This document shows positions 44,441 through 56,336 of a stretch of DNA of 64,000 nucleotides, one piece after another. Below the pieces are notes generated by a model. It searched no databases, was not told the origin of the DNA, and saw only the letters and a program-made list of their open reading frames with translations. Positions within the stretch are counted from its first letter, which is position 1. The number at the start of each line of letters is the position of its first letter. Source of the DNA: Hymenopus coronatus (Eukaryota > Arthropoda > Insecta > Mantodea > Hymenopodidae); the NCBI GenBank assembly GCA_030762935.1, contig CM060895.1, positions 74,259,001 through 74,323,000 on the forward strand, written 5' to 3'. A program made the translations under genes and the position numbers.

Positions 44441-45060
44441 AAAAAACAAGTTTCACGTGTCTGCGTGTGACATACATATCTCAAAACAAAATACCAAACT
44501 AGACATTTGTGGTTAATATCTTCCAAGGATCGGACGTTTTTCAAGAACTTCAAACTAGCTTTACATGGAAAAGCTTTCGAAAATATTGATTTTCTCAAAA
44601 GTGGCTCTAACGATATTCATTACAATACCAATTATTTAAGAAATAAACAAATATTTTATTTGTTGACGAGTTTGTCAATTGCCAAGATCATATCAGCGCC
44701 ACTGGTGTGCCGAAATTTCGTCCCGCAGAAGTTCTTTAATGCCAGTAAATCTACTGCCATGGGGCTGTCGCTCTTAAGCACACTTAAAAACCATCAGTTT
44801 GGACAGTATTTGAGCCCGCGAACTTCAGTTGAGAAAGCCAGCCTCTAACCAACATATATTTAAGATTTGTTCATGACAAATGAAATATATATGTTGAGTT
44901 TTCTGGGCATAGCCTTGGAAGTCCTCTTCGTTCGAAAGGATTTTTTTATACAATCTTGTATAACCGGTAAATATTAAGCAGTAGATGAAAATATACTGCA
45001 CAAAACGTTTAACTCTCTTTGAAACACACATCTATAACTACATATGTAACACAGTTATTT
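44441..45060 (+). repeat. HR repeat copy, truncated and split by a SINE
   Basis: Left part (44441-44640) starts in the GT tract; right part (44857-45060) resumes at the TTTAAGATTTGTTCATGACA block. The head, C-rich block and the tail after about 45060 are missing. Confidence 0.8.
44641..44856 (-). mobile_element. tRNA-derived SINE, family G, with target duplication
   Basis: Minus strand: GTTGGTTAGAGGCTGGCTTT (A-box side), GAAGTTCGCGGGCTCAAATA (B box), TGGTTTTTAAGTGTGC, GCGACAGCCCCATGGCAGTA, AACTTCTGCGGGACGAAATT, TCGGCACACCAGTGGCGCTG, ending in an AAATAAAAT tail. I recall this GGGACGAAATTTCGGCACAC body from insect genomes. The 8-bp duplication TATTTAAG (44633-44640, 44857-44864) fixes both ends. 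Confidence 0.85.
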
Positions 45061-45650
45061 CTGCGAAGGTTTATCTCAGAGTGGAAGAATAATTTCGTAC
45101 CCACTAATAAACGATAGAACTTGGAAAATAACGGGTTAGGGGAAATATGGAGAACAGAAAATAATGTGAATGATTTCTGGAAATCGGCAAGAAAGGAAAT
45201 AGATGTTATAGAAATACAAAAAAATATTGTAGGAGTAGCCGAAAGAGATGTTTAGTCTTTTATTTATAGATGAAAGGTTCAGAAGGGGAACATTACGTAG
45301 ACATGACAAACAAAAATCAAGATCTGGAACGTGACATATTTAAATGCAAAGGAACTATTTGGAGAAAAGAACACATAAGAAATTACTTAGATTATAGTAA
45401 AATATAGTTAAAATTGAAATGCTCCATAAAGATTGTAAGAAGATAGGAAAATACTTTAACATTATGTAAACAAATCGATATGGGCAGTAAACATAGGTAA
45501 AGATCAAATTTCAAATGATAGAACAAACAAGAATTAAAGAATTAATATAAAGAAATTTTGCATATGAACACCAATCATATTCACTCGTATATAGCTTAGC
45601 ATGAAAAAGCAATTTTATGTTGTTTTTTGTGTTTTTGTTTTTGTTTCTTT
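45061..45650. other. Unassigned AT-rich stretch
   Basis: No shared repeat or coding signal recognised. Confidence 0.35.
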
Positions 45651-46464
45651 TTTTGCTTTCCCTAGCTATATGTACAATATACATAATGGTTAGAGAAGTT
45701 GATGTATTCCATCCAAAATTCGATACCGAGATTTCACGTGTCTGTCTGTTCGCATGATTGTCAGTATGTGTGTTTGTATGTGTGTGTGTGTGTGGGGGGG
45801 GGGGCAGTATAGCATCTTCCAAGGATGCGACACGAGAATTTTCAAGAAAATCCTCCCATCCCAACTACCCTTTATATGGAACAATTTTAGAAAATTTTGA
45901 TTTTCTCAAAAATGACTAACGATCATGTCATGTGTTTAAGATATTTGTCAAACGAAATGTATATTTTGAATGTTCTGGGAATAGCCTCTGAAGACTTATT
46001 CATTCTGGATGACTTTTGTATAAATTTTATATAGTTGACCGTAAGAGAGACAAAAACTTACTACACAAAAATGTACATGTCATTAAAACACACAATTTAT
46101 ATCCTATACATTTTTTTGTAGAATTAACCGTTTTAAAAATATTCCGAGTTATTAGTTTCTGTTTTAAGGTACTTAAACTTTTCTCAAACGGGAGACATCT
46201 TTCTTTTCGTCTCTCTTTTGTTTCCTCCTAGCAAGCAAGTAGAACCGAATTTCAATTGTTTCACTAGAAGACCAGCTTTTAAAAGATTAACTTGTTTTAT
46301 CCTGGTGTACCCCCTTATTTCCCTTTTACTTACAAAGAAGCAAGTAAAAATACTAATTCTGGCAATGTTTGTCTTGATTAGTATCAATAGCGTAGATAAA
46401 AGAATAATCTTTAGTTTGTTTGTGGAACAGCTAGAGAATATTATGTGAATGGACATCAAATTAC
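45651..46464 (+). repeat. HR repeat copy, AGC subtype (45.7 kb)
   Basis: Head GCTTTCCCTAGCTATATGTA, tail GGAACAGCTAGAGAATATTA: the AGC/GCT pair again matches between ends. The GT tract runs into a G-run (45776-45804). The segment with the internal hairpin is deleted. Confidence 0.9.
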
Positions 46465-46587
46465 TTTAATAATGAACGATGGGAGCTTTTGGAAGATTAA
46501 TTTTCACTTCATATTTATCTTACGTAATAACGAAATAGGAAATTATAGAGCACAGACTTGTTCACTATAATATTTTAATATCCAGTA

Positions 46588-47250
46588 CTACTTCCTTGCA
46601 TAAGAAAAACAGGCTCCTGCTGAAGTTATAAACAAATGCAAGCTACGTTGTACGGAGACTGACAAGCCCCAATCTCCCCCACTGGCAGTTTTCGAGTCTG
46701 TGTTAGAATCCCATTTCATATGACGTGCTTCTGAGGCAGCATCATTTGTTTCGCGGTTCCCCAGGGAACAGTCTTCTCTCCCTCTCTCTCTCTCTCCTTC
46801 ACTAAAATGATTTCCTTTGTGGGCTCGTCTCAACCCCATTATCGGGAACAGCTTCGCCGCCGATGCCTCTCCGCTAAATCTCTCTACCCGAGAGGATGGA
46901 AACATCACAGTAATGTGGGTTAAAGCTATGTGAAAGGATGTAAACAAATTCCTGTTTACATTACCTGGTGAAGACAGTAACGTGTCTATTCCCGCAAAGG
47001 AAAGAGCGAGAAGGCGAGAGGAAGCGAGACAAATTATACTTGAAGTTGTGTCAAAGATTCCAGATAATTCTGTTTGCATTTTGTAGGCCGCATCACGAGA
47101 GACGTGCGGCAAAGAAAACCTAAAATAATCTCGTACAAACTTCTTTTCGTGACTAAAACGCGTGCACTTCTTAGCACACAAGATTCTTGTAAATACGCTC
47201 TGGCTAAAACGCCATTCATTACTTTTTGTATGTGCTCCTTGGAAGCCCAT
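46588..47250 (-). other. Longest open frame (220 codons), function unknown
   Basis: An ATG-initiated minus frame, the longest in the window, in a block that is GC-richer than its surroundings. The product has no recognisable domain, signal peptide or membrane segment. It contains a low-complexity GERERGRED patch from a (TCTC)n tract (46779-46796). Splice sites, promoter and a second copy are not evident. It may be an old transposon coding scrap, a lineage-specific exon or chance; I favour chance or a decayed element. Confidence 0.2.
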
Positions 47251-47299
47251 ACAAAAAGTACATATATACAGTCTTTAAACCGTTATTAATATTATAACT

Positions 47300-48060
47300 T
47301 GAGCTCGGTTTTGGGTTCTGAATATACAGAGCAGTCCACGGTAAAAAGAGAGGGTAGTGGGGAGGGGTGTGTCGTGTAAACATGCACACCTTGAGGTATA
47401 ATCTGTTCCAAAAGTAGCTCATTACATGTATTGACATTATATGTATCGTTCTAATTCATAAAGTAACACAATAAAGTAATTATTTCACAATATGATTAAT
47501 AAATAAAACGTCTTGTTCTTTTACAAATAAAATATTAAGTGTGATACTGAAAATTCAGGATAATAATGTGCAGAGCTTTAAGATACAATGAGCATAAATC
47601 AACCAAATACACGGTAGCACAGTGGCAGAGCAACCGGCTAGAGATCGGGATATCCGTGGTTGAAATCCCGGCTGTGGCATTGCATTTTTCAGTCTGACTC
47701 TACCTATCCTATCCTTTCGTATTTTCAACATGTTTCAACCCTGCACTCTATTTCAGTGTTTGCTGACTTATTTTCCAGTTGCCAATTCCTATGACCACAC
47801 TCGCTAAAGTGCCTAGGTGGGAGTTTCTAAATTTGCATATCTGTATGTAGAAAAGGAAAGAAAGAGACAAATAGAAAAACAACAGAAACATAGGAATCCA
47901 TATATAAAATAAGGGAAGAAGGTTACAAAAAACATAAACTAGCAGGAACTGAATGAGACCAGGCATGGTGTAACATGTTTCGAAAGGGCTGTAGAGATTA
48001 GCCTACTCCATTACGTCATACTCTGTGTGCACCGAACCTCAACCCGGCAATTTCGTTACT
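47300..48060 (+). repeat. Unknown dispersed repeat B, copy 2
   Basis: Aligns with 7092-7687 over most of its length. Differences: a tRNA-like segment at 47612-47690 and extra ~150 bases (about 47775-47935) before CTAGCAGGAACTGAATGAGA. The 3' end GAACCTCAACCCGGCAATTT is shared. An AAAATAATAAT tract follows. Confidence 0.85.
47612..47690 (+). mobile_element. tRNA-like SINE head within repeat B
   Basis: GGTAGCACAGTGGCAGAGCA (A box) and CCGTGGTTGAAATCCCGG (B box), with CACGG/CTGTG able to pair as an acceptor stem. No match at this place in the 7.1 kb copy. Anticodon arm is poor, so not a functional tRNA. Confidence 0.5.
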
Positions 48061-48099
48061 AAAATAATAATAAAAAAATCACATACTGGGCAAACAATG

Positions 48100-48350
48100 G
48101 GGTTTTGTAAAACATTAGGGAGATGTCTTTTGTTCTCTTGTTCTTTGTAAGCCATCTTTTCTGCTATTCCATGCACAGCATTTTGTAGATGATGTTTTGG
48201 AGTATTAGTCATTTCTTGCAAGATAGCATCATTCATTTGCTATCGAGTTGTTGAATGTGTCAAGAAAACTCATTAAGTCGGTCGGATTGAGATCTGGAAA
48301 TCCTGGCGGCCAGTTTGTTGAAACCTAACGAATGGATAATGGACTCTTAA
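48100..48350 (-). pseudogene. DDE transposase scrap (third catalytic block)
   Basis: Minus strand encodes TNWPPGFPDLNPTDLMSF, resembling WP.RSPDLTPLDFF of Tc1/mariner-related transposases. A frame below it reads LQEMTNTPKHHLQNAV, like the .I..TP.MLQNV block that follows. Frameshifted and short. Confidence 0.55.
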
Positions 48351-48574
48351 ATTGTTAAAGAGTTCTGAATTTTAACATACTTTGAGAAAAATTCCTCTTG
48401 CTTTCAAAATAATATTGAATCAGCTGTATTCTATCATTTAGTGATAGAACCAAGATATATACGTTACAAATTATTTTAGCAGCTTGAATGAAACTACTAA
48501 TGTTTTATTCTACAAAAATGTATCCATGGTAACGGTGAACTGAAAAAGAAATTATAGCGGTTTAAAGTTTGAAT

Positions 48575-49125
48575 GTATCCCAAAACGGAGGAATGGATCA
48601 AGCTATAGATAACAAAATAAACAAAGCAAAAATGTTTTCTCACAATTGAGAACATTATGGAATTCATAGATAATTCAAAGAAATACTAAAATTAGACTTT
48701 TTAAATGAAATCTATTATCTGTTTTGTTGTATGGATGTGAAACCTAGAAAACGACACAAGAAATAAATACAAAATTGCAAATTATTATTAATCGATGTCT
48801 AAGACACAAACTGAGACTCTGGTGCCCAAAAATCATTAGCAACACTAAATTATGGGAAATAACAAACCAGTTACCAATTGATAGAGCAATGAAGAAGTGC
48901 AAATGGACATGGATTGGACATATATTGAGAAAGGATCGTGGAAATAAAGCTAGACAGGTATTGGAATGGAATCTACAGGGAGAAAAGATTGGAAGGTAAC
49001 TTGGAGAAGAACAGTTGAAGCGGAATTGGGAGAATGAATAGATCATGGAGGAGATACAAGTCTTGTCAAGAAATAGAGTTCGATGGCGAAGATTTTTTGC
49101 GGCTCTATGTTCCACCTAGGAATTA
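48575..49125 (+). mobile_element. RTE-type LINE fragment, reverse transcriptase C-terminus
   Basis: Pieces in order: KINKAKNVFSQLRTLWNS, a YGCET motif (near 48730), INRCLRHKLRLWCPKIISN, ITNQLPIDRAMKKCKWTWIG, HILRKD, ARQVLEWNLQGEKIGR, and VRWRRFFAALCST before a stop near 49118. This is the typical end of endonuclease-reverse transcriptase LINEs (usually RRWRWIGHVLRK...A..WNPQGKR..GRP...WRR). Frameshifts and stops disrupt it. Confidence 0.85.
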
Positions 49126-49294
49126 AAGGAAATCGTCATCCTAGTTTGAAGTGACTTTTGAAAGATCGCATACTTTAAAACTCCGTGCTTCTTAGCCCAA
49201 TTCGTAAACACTCAAGCATTCTATAATGCAATAAACATATAGATGCCTATATAAATGGGAGAATGACTTGGGGCAGAAGAATATATATCAGATA

Positions 49295-50149
49295 TACTTT
49301 CTCTATACGTATTATGTACATAGTATATAGAGAAGGCAATGTAATTCACTCAATAATTCGATACCGAGATTTCACCGGAAATACATGTTTTGGGTCCCCC
49401 TGAATCCAAAAGAAAGCATTTCTCGAAAAAGGTCCGTGTGTGGGTGTCTGTGGACGACATAGCTCAAAAACGAAAAGACCGTTAAATACCAAACTTGTTA
49501 TTTAAGTTTGGTATTTTGCAAGGATGCGACAAGAAGATTTTCAAGTAAATCCCCCCAGCCCTAACTACCCTTCACATGGAACGTTTTTAGAAAATTTTGA
49601 TTTCTCAAGATGGCTCTAACGATTTTGATTAAAATATCGTATATTAAAGATATCTACCTGACACATAATATGTACATCTTCAAATTTCTGGGAATAGCCT
49701 CTGAAGACTAATTTATTCTGGATGAATTTTACAGAATGTTGCATAACTGCTAAACTGTAAGAGACAGACAAAACTTACTATATAAAAATGTAGATCACAT
49801 TAAAGCACAACATTTATGTCATATAAATGTTTTTCTTGGAGATGATCGTTTTTGAGATATTCCTTGTTTTGGTTTCACCTTTAAAAGACTTATACTTTTC
49901 TCATACAGGAATGTGTCAACTCATGTCCATACAAACAAAAGAACTTCAGTCACATAGCAACCAGCGTTTTACTAATGCTTTAGCCTATGCTACTCCCTTG
50001 TTTCCCTTCTACTTGCATGGAAGTAGGTAATAAGTTTAGTTTTGCTTATATTTCTGGATAAGTATGAAGTAAATAGAGGCCTAAGCTTTTTAACAATTTG
50101 TTGCAGAGATGTAGAGAAAGTCATGTGAATGGAACACATCAGAATTTTA
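49295..50149 (+). repeat. HR repeat copy (49.3 kb)
   Basis: Full-length, well preserved. Head CTTTCTCTATACGTATTATG, tail GTAGAGAAAGTCATGTGAAT. The internal hairpin reads AAATACCAAACTTGTTATTT, with one mismatch in the stem. Confidence 0.95.
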
Positions 50150-50536
50150 TATTTTGATAAGCTGATAAGCATTACTGTCAACCAAGTGCGTCTCAAACTT
50201 AGAAGGCGGTATATCAAATGTTGCCATATTCATTATACGTTCCTACACTAGAACTTAAGCGCTCAGTCTGCCAATTCAAAGGTATCTTGTGAATTATACA
50301 ACACTAAATACTGAAAGTCTGCACTGCTATTTAAGGAATTGTAAGAAATTTACTGTGTTCTACTCTTTATAGTTTTAGTGCTTCATAATACTGTTTATAG
50401 ACATAAAATATCAAATACGGAGATATAAAATGATAACGATTTTAATTTTTAGGGCCTTATCATTGTTTATTCTTGACAAAATTACATTTAGATGGGTGGA
50501 ATGTTTTAAAACAGCAAAGCATGAACGATGTGTCTC
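50150..50536. other. Spacer, nothing recognised
   Basis: AT-rich DNA between two HR copies. Confidence 0.35.
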
Positions 50537-51408
50537 ATTTTTACTTTCTCCATACGCACTATGTACATAGTGTATAGAGAAAGTATTGCACTCCACCAAA
50601 AAAATCGATACCGAGATTTCACCGGAAATATATGTTTTAGGGTCCGCAATATCCAAAAAAAGCATTTTCACAAAAAGGTCCGTGTGTGTGTGTGTGTCCG
50701 TGTGGCTGTGAACACGATAACTCAAAAACGAAAAGTCGGTAAAATACTAAATTTGGTATTTAAGTTTAGTATCTGCCAAGAATGCGACACGAAGATTTTG
50801 AGAAAAATCCCCCCACCCCCAACTACCCTTTACATGGAACTTTTTTCAAAAATTTTGATTTTCTCAAAAATGGCTCTAACGATTTTGATTAAAATTTCGG
50901 ATATTAAACATACTTACCTGACAAATTAAATGTATATCTTGAATTTTCTGGGAATAGCCTCTGAAGAGTAGTTTATTCTGGATGAACTTTACGGAATTTT
51001 GAATAACTGCTAAACCGTAAGAGATGGACAAAACTTACTCCACAAAAAATGTAGAGCAATTAAAACATTTATGTTATATACATTTTGTCGTGGAGTTCGT
51101 CGTTTTTATGACATTCCTTATTTTTGGTTTCTGCTATGAAAAACGTATACTTTTCTCATACAAGAACTTGTCAACTCCTATCCATATAAACAAAGGAACT
51201 TCATTGACATAGCAACCAGCTTTTGACTATCACCTTAACCTACGGTTGTCCCTTATTTCGCTTCTACTTACAAGGAAGCGAGTAATAAGACTATTTCTGC
51301 TAATTTTTTTCTGATTAGCATAAAGTAAATAGAAGTATAAGCTTTTTAAGAATTATTTGTTGCAGGGATATGGACAAAGTCATGTGAATGGTACACATCA
51401 GATTTTTT
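50537..51408 (+). repeat. HR repeat copy, reference-like, first of tandem pair
   Basis: Excellent full-length copy. The head hairpin CTATACGCACTATGTACATA, GTGTATAGAG is nearly perfect. A (GT)n tract lies at about 50680-50708, with a C-rich block at 50807-50822. The longest version of the recurrent HR frame (133 codons, 50528-50929) is here; it has no recognisable domain. Confidence 0.96.
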
Positions 51409-52290
51409 TACTTTCTCTATACGCACTATACATAGTGTATAGAGAAGGTATTGCACTCCAACCAAAAATTCGATACCAAGATTTCACCGAAAATATGTTT
51501 TAGGGTACCCTTTAACTAAAAAACGCATTTTCGGAAAAAGGTCCATGTGTGTGTGTGTGTGTGTCCGTATGTCCGTGTGTCTGTGAACACGATAACTCAA
51601 AAACGAAAAGCCGGTAAAATACCAAACTTGGTATTTAAGTTTAGTATCTTCCAGGGTTGCGACACGAAGACTTTGAGAAAAATCCCCCCACACCCAACTA
51701 CCCTTTACATGGAACATTTTTTGAATATTTTGATTTTCTCAAAAATGGCTCTAACGATTTTGATTAAAATATCGTATATTAAAGCTATTTACCTGACAAA
51801 TAAAATGTATATTTAGAATTTTTTGGGAATAGCCTCTGAAGAGTACTTTATTCTAGATGAATTTTACGGAATTTTGAATAAGTGCTAAACCGTAAGAGAT
51901 GGACAAAAACTTACTACACGAATAATGTAGAGTACCTTAAATTACATAATTCATGTTATACACATTTTTTTTCGTGAAGTTTATCGTTTTTGAGACATTC
52001 CTTGTTTTTGGTTTTTGCTTTGAAAAACGTATACTTTTCTCATACAGGAATTTGTCAACTCATATCCATACAAACAAAGGAACTTCAGTGACGTACGAAC
52101 CAGCTTTTGACTATCACTTTAATGTATGGTAGTCCTTATTTCACTTCTACTTACAAGGAAGCAAGATAAGACTATTTATGCTAATTTTTTTCTGTCTAGC
52201 ATAAAGTAAATAGAAGTATAAGCTTTTTAAGAATAATTTGTTGCAGGGATGTAGAGAAAGTCATGTGAATGGTACACATCCGATTTTTTT
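51409..52290 (+). repeat. HR repeat copy, second of tandem pair
   Basis: Begins in the very T-run that ends the previous copy, so the junction is head-to-tail without host DNA. Head hairpin, (GT)n (51547-51566), internal hairpin and tail GTAGAGAAAGTCATGTGAAT are all present. The two copies are highly similar, consistent with recent or coupled origin. Confidence 0.96.
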
Positions 52291-52892
52291 GAGTGCTGTT
52301 CAATTATAATACGGCATTTGCTTTAAACTAGCAATGTCGTCCTATTTAATGGCGTCCTACAATTGCTGTTATTCGTTTCGTTCTAATCCTATGCACTGAT
52401 TACAATATCTGAACACTTGGTGTTTCATTTATTCACTTAATAACCTCGCTTTACTTGAATAATCTAACGCATTCATTATTATTTGGCGTTTCTTCTTGAT
52501 TTACAAACATTTCGTCTCTTCCAAGCTTCTTCTTGTATAACTATAAACATTTACGTAAAATACGAAATAAATAACCTACATTAACACCTCACAGGGTTTC
52601 ATATGCTATAAACACTTCCCTACAAACTTAACGTTAACTTTTACCGTAGCACGCTATCTGCTTGCTGCTTGGCAACTGTGAGATGGATAGATGCGTATAT
52701 GGATGTATATTGTTATAAACAATAACTGTTAGATGTTGTATGCTTCCGGCTTGTTTTAAAAAACTTTCTCTAACCCTTGTCAACATTTTCTGTCGCATTA
52801 TAAATATCAGAGTTTTACTGAAAAGAGTTTTCTTTAGAAATTTGGGCCTGCGGATGTCTAAACGGCTCTAAAAATAATGATAGAGAAAACTC
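52291..52892. other. Unassigned AT-rich stretch
   Basis: No shared repeat or homology recognised. Confidence 0.35.
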
Positions 52893-53755
52893 TGTATATC
52901 AATCAAATGGATTTCTCTACATCGTTGTAACAAATTATTATTAAAAAACATATTTTGTTACATACTTTATGATAATGGAGATAAACATTAACAGAAATTA
53001 ATTTAGTTGCTTGCTATCTTATAAATACAAGGGAAATAAAGGAATACACTAGGCTAAAGGCTGGTTGCCATTTGATTGAAATCCGTTTCTATGCAAGGTC
53101 AAGAGTTTACAGCTTTCCGTGTGAGAAAAGTTTAAGTATTTTAAATCTGAAACAAATAACAAGGTATTTCAGAAATGGGCAATTCCACGAAAAAATATAT
53201 ATGACATATACTGTGTGATTTACCGTGATCTACATTTTTTTGTCTGATACGTATTTGTTTATCTCTTACGGTTTAGCAGTTACGCAAAATTTAGCAAAAT
53301 TCTTTCAGAATAAAGAGCTCTTTAGAGGCTATTCCCAGAAACTTCAAGATACATACTTTATTTGCAACATAAATATCTTTAATACACCGTATTTTAATCA
53401 AAATCGTTAGAACCATTGTTGAGAAAATAAACATATTCGCAATTTTTCCCATATAAAGGGTAGTTTGGGGTGGGAGGATTTTTCTCAAAACCTTCGTGTC
53501 ATATCTCTGGAGGATAATAAACTTAAATACCAAGCTTGGTATTTTACCGACTTTTCGTTTTCTTTTTATTTATCGTGTTCACATATACAAGGACACACGG
53601 AATCACACACACGGACCTTTTTCTAAAAATGCTTATTTTTTGATACAGGGAACTCTAAAACGTGTATTTCCGGTGAAATCTCGGTATAGAATTTTAGGTG
53701 GAGTGCAATACCTTATCTATACACTATGTACTTAGTACGTGTGGAAAAAGTAAAA
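52893..53755 (-). repeat. HR repeat copy (52.9 kb)
   Basis: Minus sense, full-length apart from a degraded tail (ATCAAATGGATTTCTCTACA). Head CTTATCTATACACTATGTAC. Faces the tandem pair tail-to-tail across about 600 bases. Confidence 0.93.
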
Positions 53756-54767
53756 ATTCTGCAAAAGATATGTTCAAAATTGAAAATTACAACTGAATAC
53801 TTACATTATTATTAACAACTTGGCGATAGTTCGAGAGTAGAAAAGGAAGAATTTATTGGGAAGATATTTACGTTAGATAGAGACAGATACACTACTTCTA
53901 TTAACATCCAAGGAAACTGACTGAAACATTAGAAACACGTAACATTTGCCATACAGAAACATACCGTACTGTTCCATAAAAATCTGCAATCTGCCGACCC
54001 TACAGTGACTTTCAAATGGGATGAGGTCTGTCCTTGAGTGCCACCAGGCCAGCAGCCAATCGGAGTGCTGCTATGTTGACATGGGACCAACGCGCTTAGT
54101 GATTCCGACTCTCATAAATACTACTTGCGGCAAGACAAAATATTAAAATTTTGCAAAAAATAATCCACGAGGAAGATAGGGGATAACGTTCGTAACAGAA
54201 CCGTAAAAGTCACAGAATTTTAGCTCAAATAGTTTTCATAATACACATGAATAGACATTATGTCGCCAGGTAGATTTGCATGATCAGTGTGAGAGTGACA
54301 GGGAATTATGAAAAGAGTTGCGGTAGTGACCTGGCAACGCAGAGCATGTTAACGCATATCCAGCGTAGAACTCTTTCCATTTGAAAAATATTATAGTTCT
54401 ATGTTGGAACTGATGACAATGATTACAATGACCAATTCAGAGGATTTCGACCCCCAGCGAGGTGAAGGAACCGAGAAAACGAATGGACTGCAGGCGAATG
54501 GGTCTCGCAGAGTTCCCTTCACAGGGTCGCTCCATGACGCCCCTCTAGTGGGATCTACAACAACTTAAATTTACCTCACTTACTAATGAGTAATGAATAT
54601 AATCAAAACAACGTTATTAATCGGGGAGCAAAGCCTAGACAGGCTTTTCTCTTACAGGACGAAAAGAAGTTCCAACTCACGAGCCTCTGCGCCATCTGCT
54701 CACCACCGACCGAACTGAAAGATGAAAGGGAAATGAAACAGAAATTAGAAAAGGAGAATCATAGTGT
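53756..54767. other. Unassigned stretch with GC-richer patches
   Basis: Patches near 53990-54130 and 54430-54540 are GC-richer; a CCAAT (CAGCCAATCGGAG) lies at 54053. No recognisable gene. Confidence 0.35.
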
Positions 54768-55707
54768 AAAAAATCTGTTATGTTCCAATCACACGACTTT
54801 CTGCCTGTTCTGCAAACAACCTCTTCTTGCAAAAGATTATTCTTTTATCCATATTATGCTAATCGAGATAAACATTACCAGAAATAGTCTTATAAGTGGA
54901 AAGGAAATAAGGGAATACACTAGTATACAGTGATGGTAAATATTTTAAAAGCTAGTTGCTGTGTGAAAAAAACTTAATTCAATTTCTGTTTGTATGACCA
55001 GGAATAAAACAAAAGATATATGAAGCGAAAGATGAAATCCAATTTTTGAACCTGAAACATAACAAGGAATATCTGGGAAACGGTTAATTCTATATATATA
55101 TACCACATACACTGTGTGTTTCAAACAAATCTGTTTTTGGTGTGGCAAAGGTAATGCAAAAGTCATCCAGAATGAATTCTTCAGAGGCTATTCTCAGAAA
55201 ATTCAACATATTCATTTTATTTGTCATGAAAAATATAGGTAAATTTTTAATCAAAATATTAAAGCCATTCTTAGAAAAAAGGAAATGTCCAACATTTTCT
55301 CATGTAAAGGGTAATTTGGGATGGGGGTAGGAGGTGTTACTTGAAAATATTCATGTTGATTTATTGAAATATACTAAAACGAAATATCAAGTTTAATATT
55401 TAACTGATTTTTTGCTTTTGAGCTATGCTGCCTCGCACCCCCCCCTCACACCACACAAGTATAATTTGTTCTAAGAATTCATATCGTAAGAGAAGATTAA
55501 TATTATTTTATTTCAACTTTATTTTTAATAAGTTGTGAAATTAAATATATAAACTAGCATATTTTATTATGTTTATTGTAACAATTTTAAAAAAAAAATA
55601 TGCACAGGGACTTTTCCCTAGTTTTTATTTAGAGGTTCTCAAAACATATCTTTCAGGTGAAATACCTACCTACTATGTATACCTAGTCCACGGAAGAGAA
55701 AGTAAAA
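54768..55707 (-). repeat. HR repeat copy with internal insertion (54.8 kb)
   Basis: Tail AAAAATCTGTTATGTTCCAA, then GACTTTCTGCCTGTTCTGCA, diverged. About 170 bases of AT-rich sequence (55445-55610) interrupt the copy at the microsatellite site. Head CACGGAAGAGAAAGTAAAAA with the hairpin decayed. Confidence 0.88.
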
Positions 55708-56336
55708 ATATATTCACACTGGTGTCAAGAGAAAAAAAAAATCATTTTAGGACCAATACTTTACACCGCCAGATTTACTAAATACGAAATCGGTATTCTG
55801 ATATGACCTTTTCTTCAGTATCAATGGTCTATATTTTAAAGAATATATATCAACATTACACAAGATGATGGTTCCGCTTGCAACATGACAAGCCAAAGGC
55901 TAGATGCTGGCGTGTCGAAATTCACGCGTAAGATGTTCACGCAGAGAATGTTTCGCACGCCCTTACCAGCTGAATCATCCGCGACTGTTGAACAATATAA
56001 CCTTTGTTCAGATTCAAGCATGTTACATGATGTAACAAGACCGGCACTGGTAGCTTCCATGTCTGAACGCTTACGTTGTAACGCTATAGGCTCCGTAGCT
56101 TATGACTGTTCCATGATGATGATGATGATAATGATAATGATAATGATAATGATAATGATAAGTTAAGTTTAAGGGCGCTCAGCTACGGGGTTATCAGCGC
56201 TCTGTTTTAAAACAGCGTTAAAACCAAAAGATAAAAGCAATAAAATTCATTGGAATTGATACTTAAAATTGAAGATAAAATCGAACAGAATTAAAACTGC
56301 CTCTAAGACGGAAACCACAGGGTGGAACTAAACCTA
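55708..56336. other. Unassigned, with (GATAAT)n tract
   Basis: An 93-codon frame (55885-56166) runs into a microsatellite at 56113-56161 of GATGAT and GATAAT units. GGGCGCTCAGCTACGGGGTT follows, perhaps part of a SINE or LINE tail; no second copy to confirm. Confidence 0.4.

Noticed and set aside
47612..47690. Functional tRNA gene
   Set aside because: A and B boxes are present but the anticodon arm does not fold properly, and it lies inside a dispersed repeat. All other tRNA-like sequences here likewise look like SINE heads.
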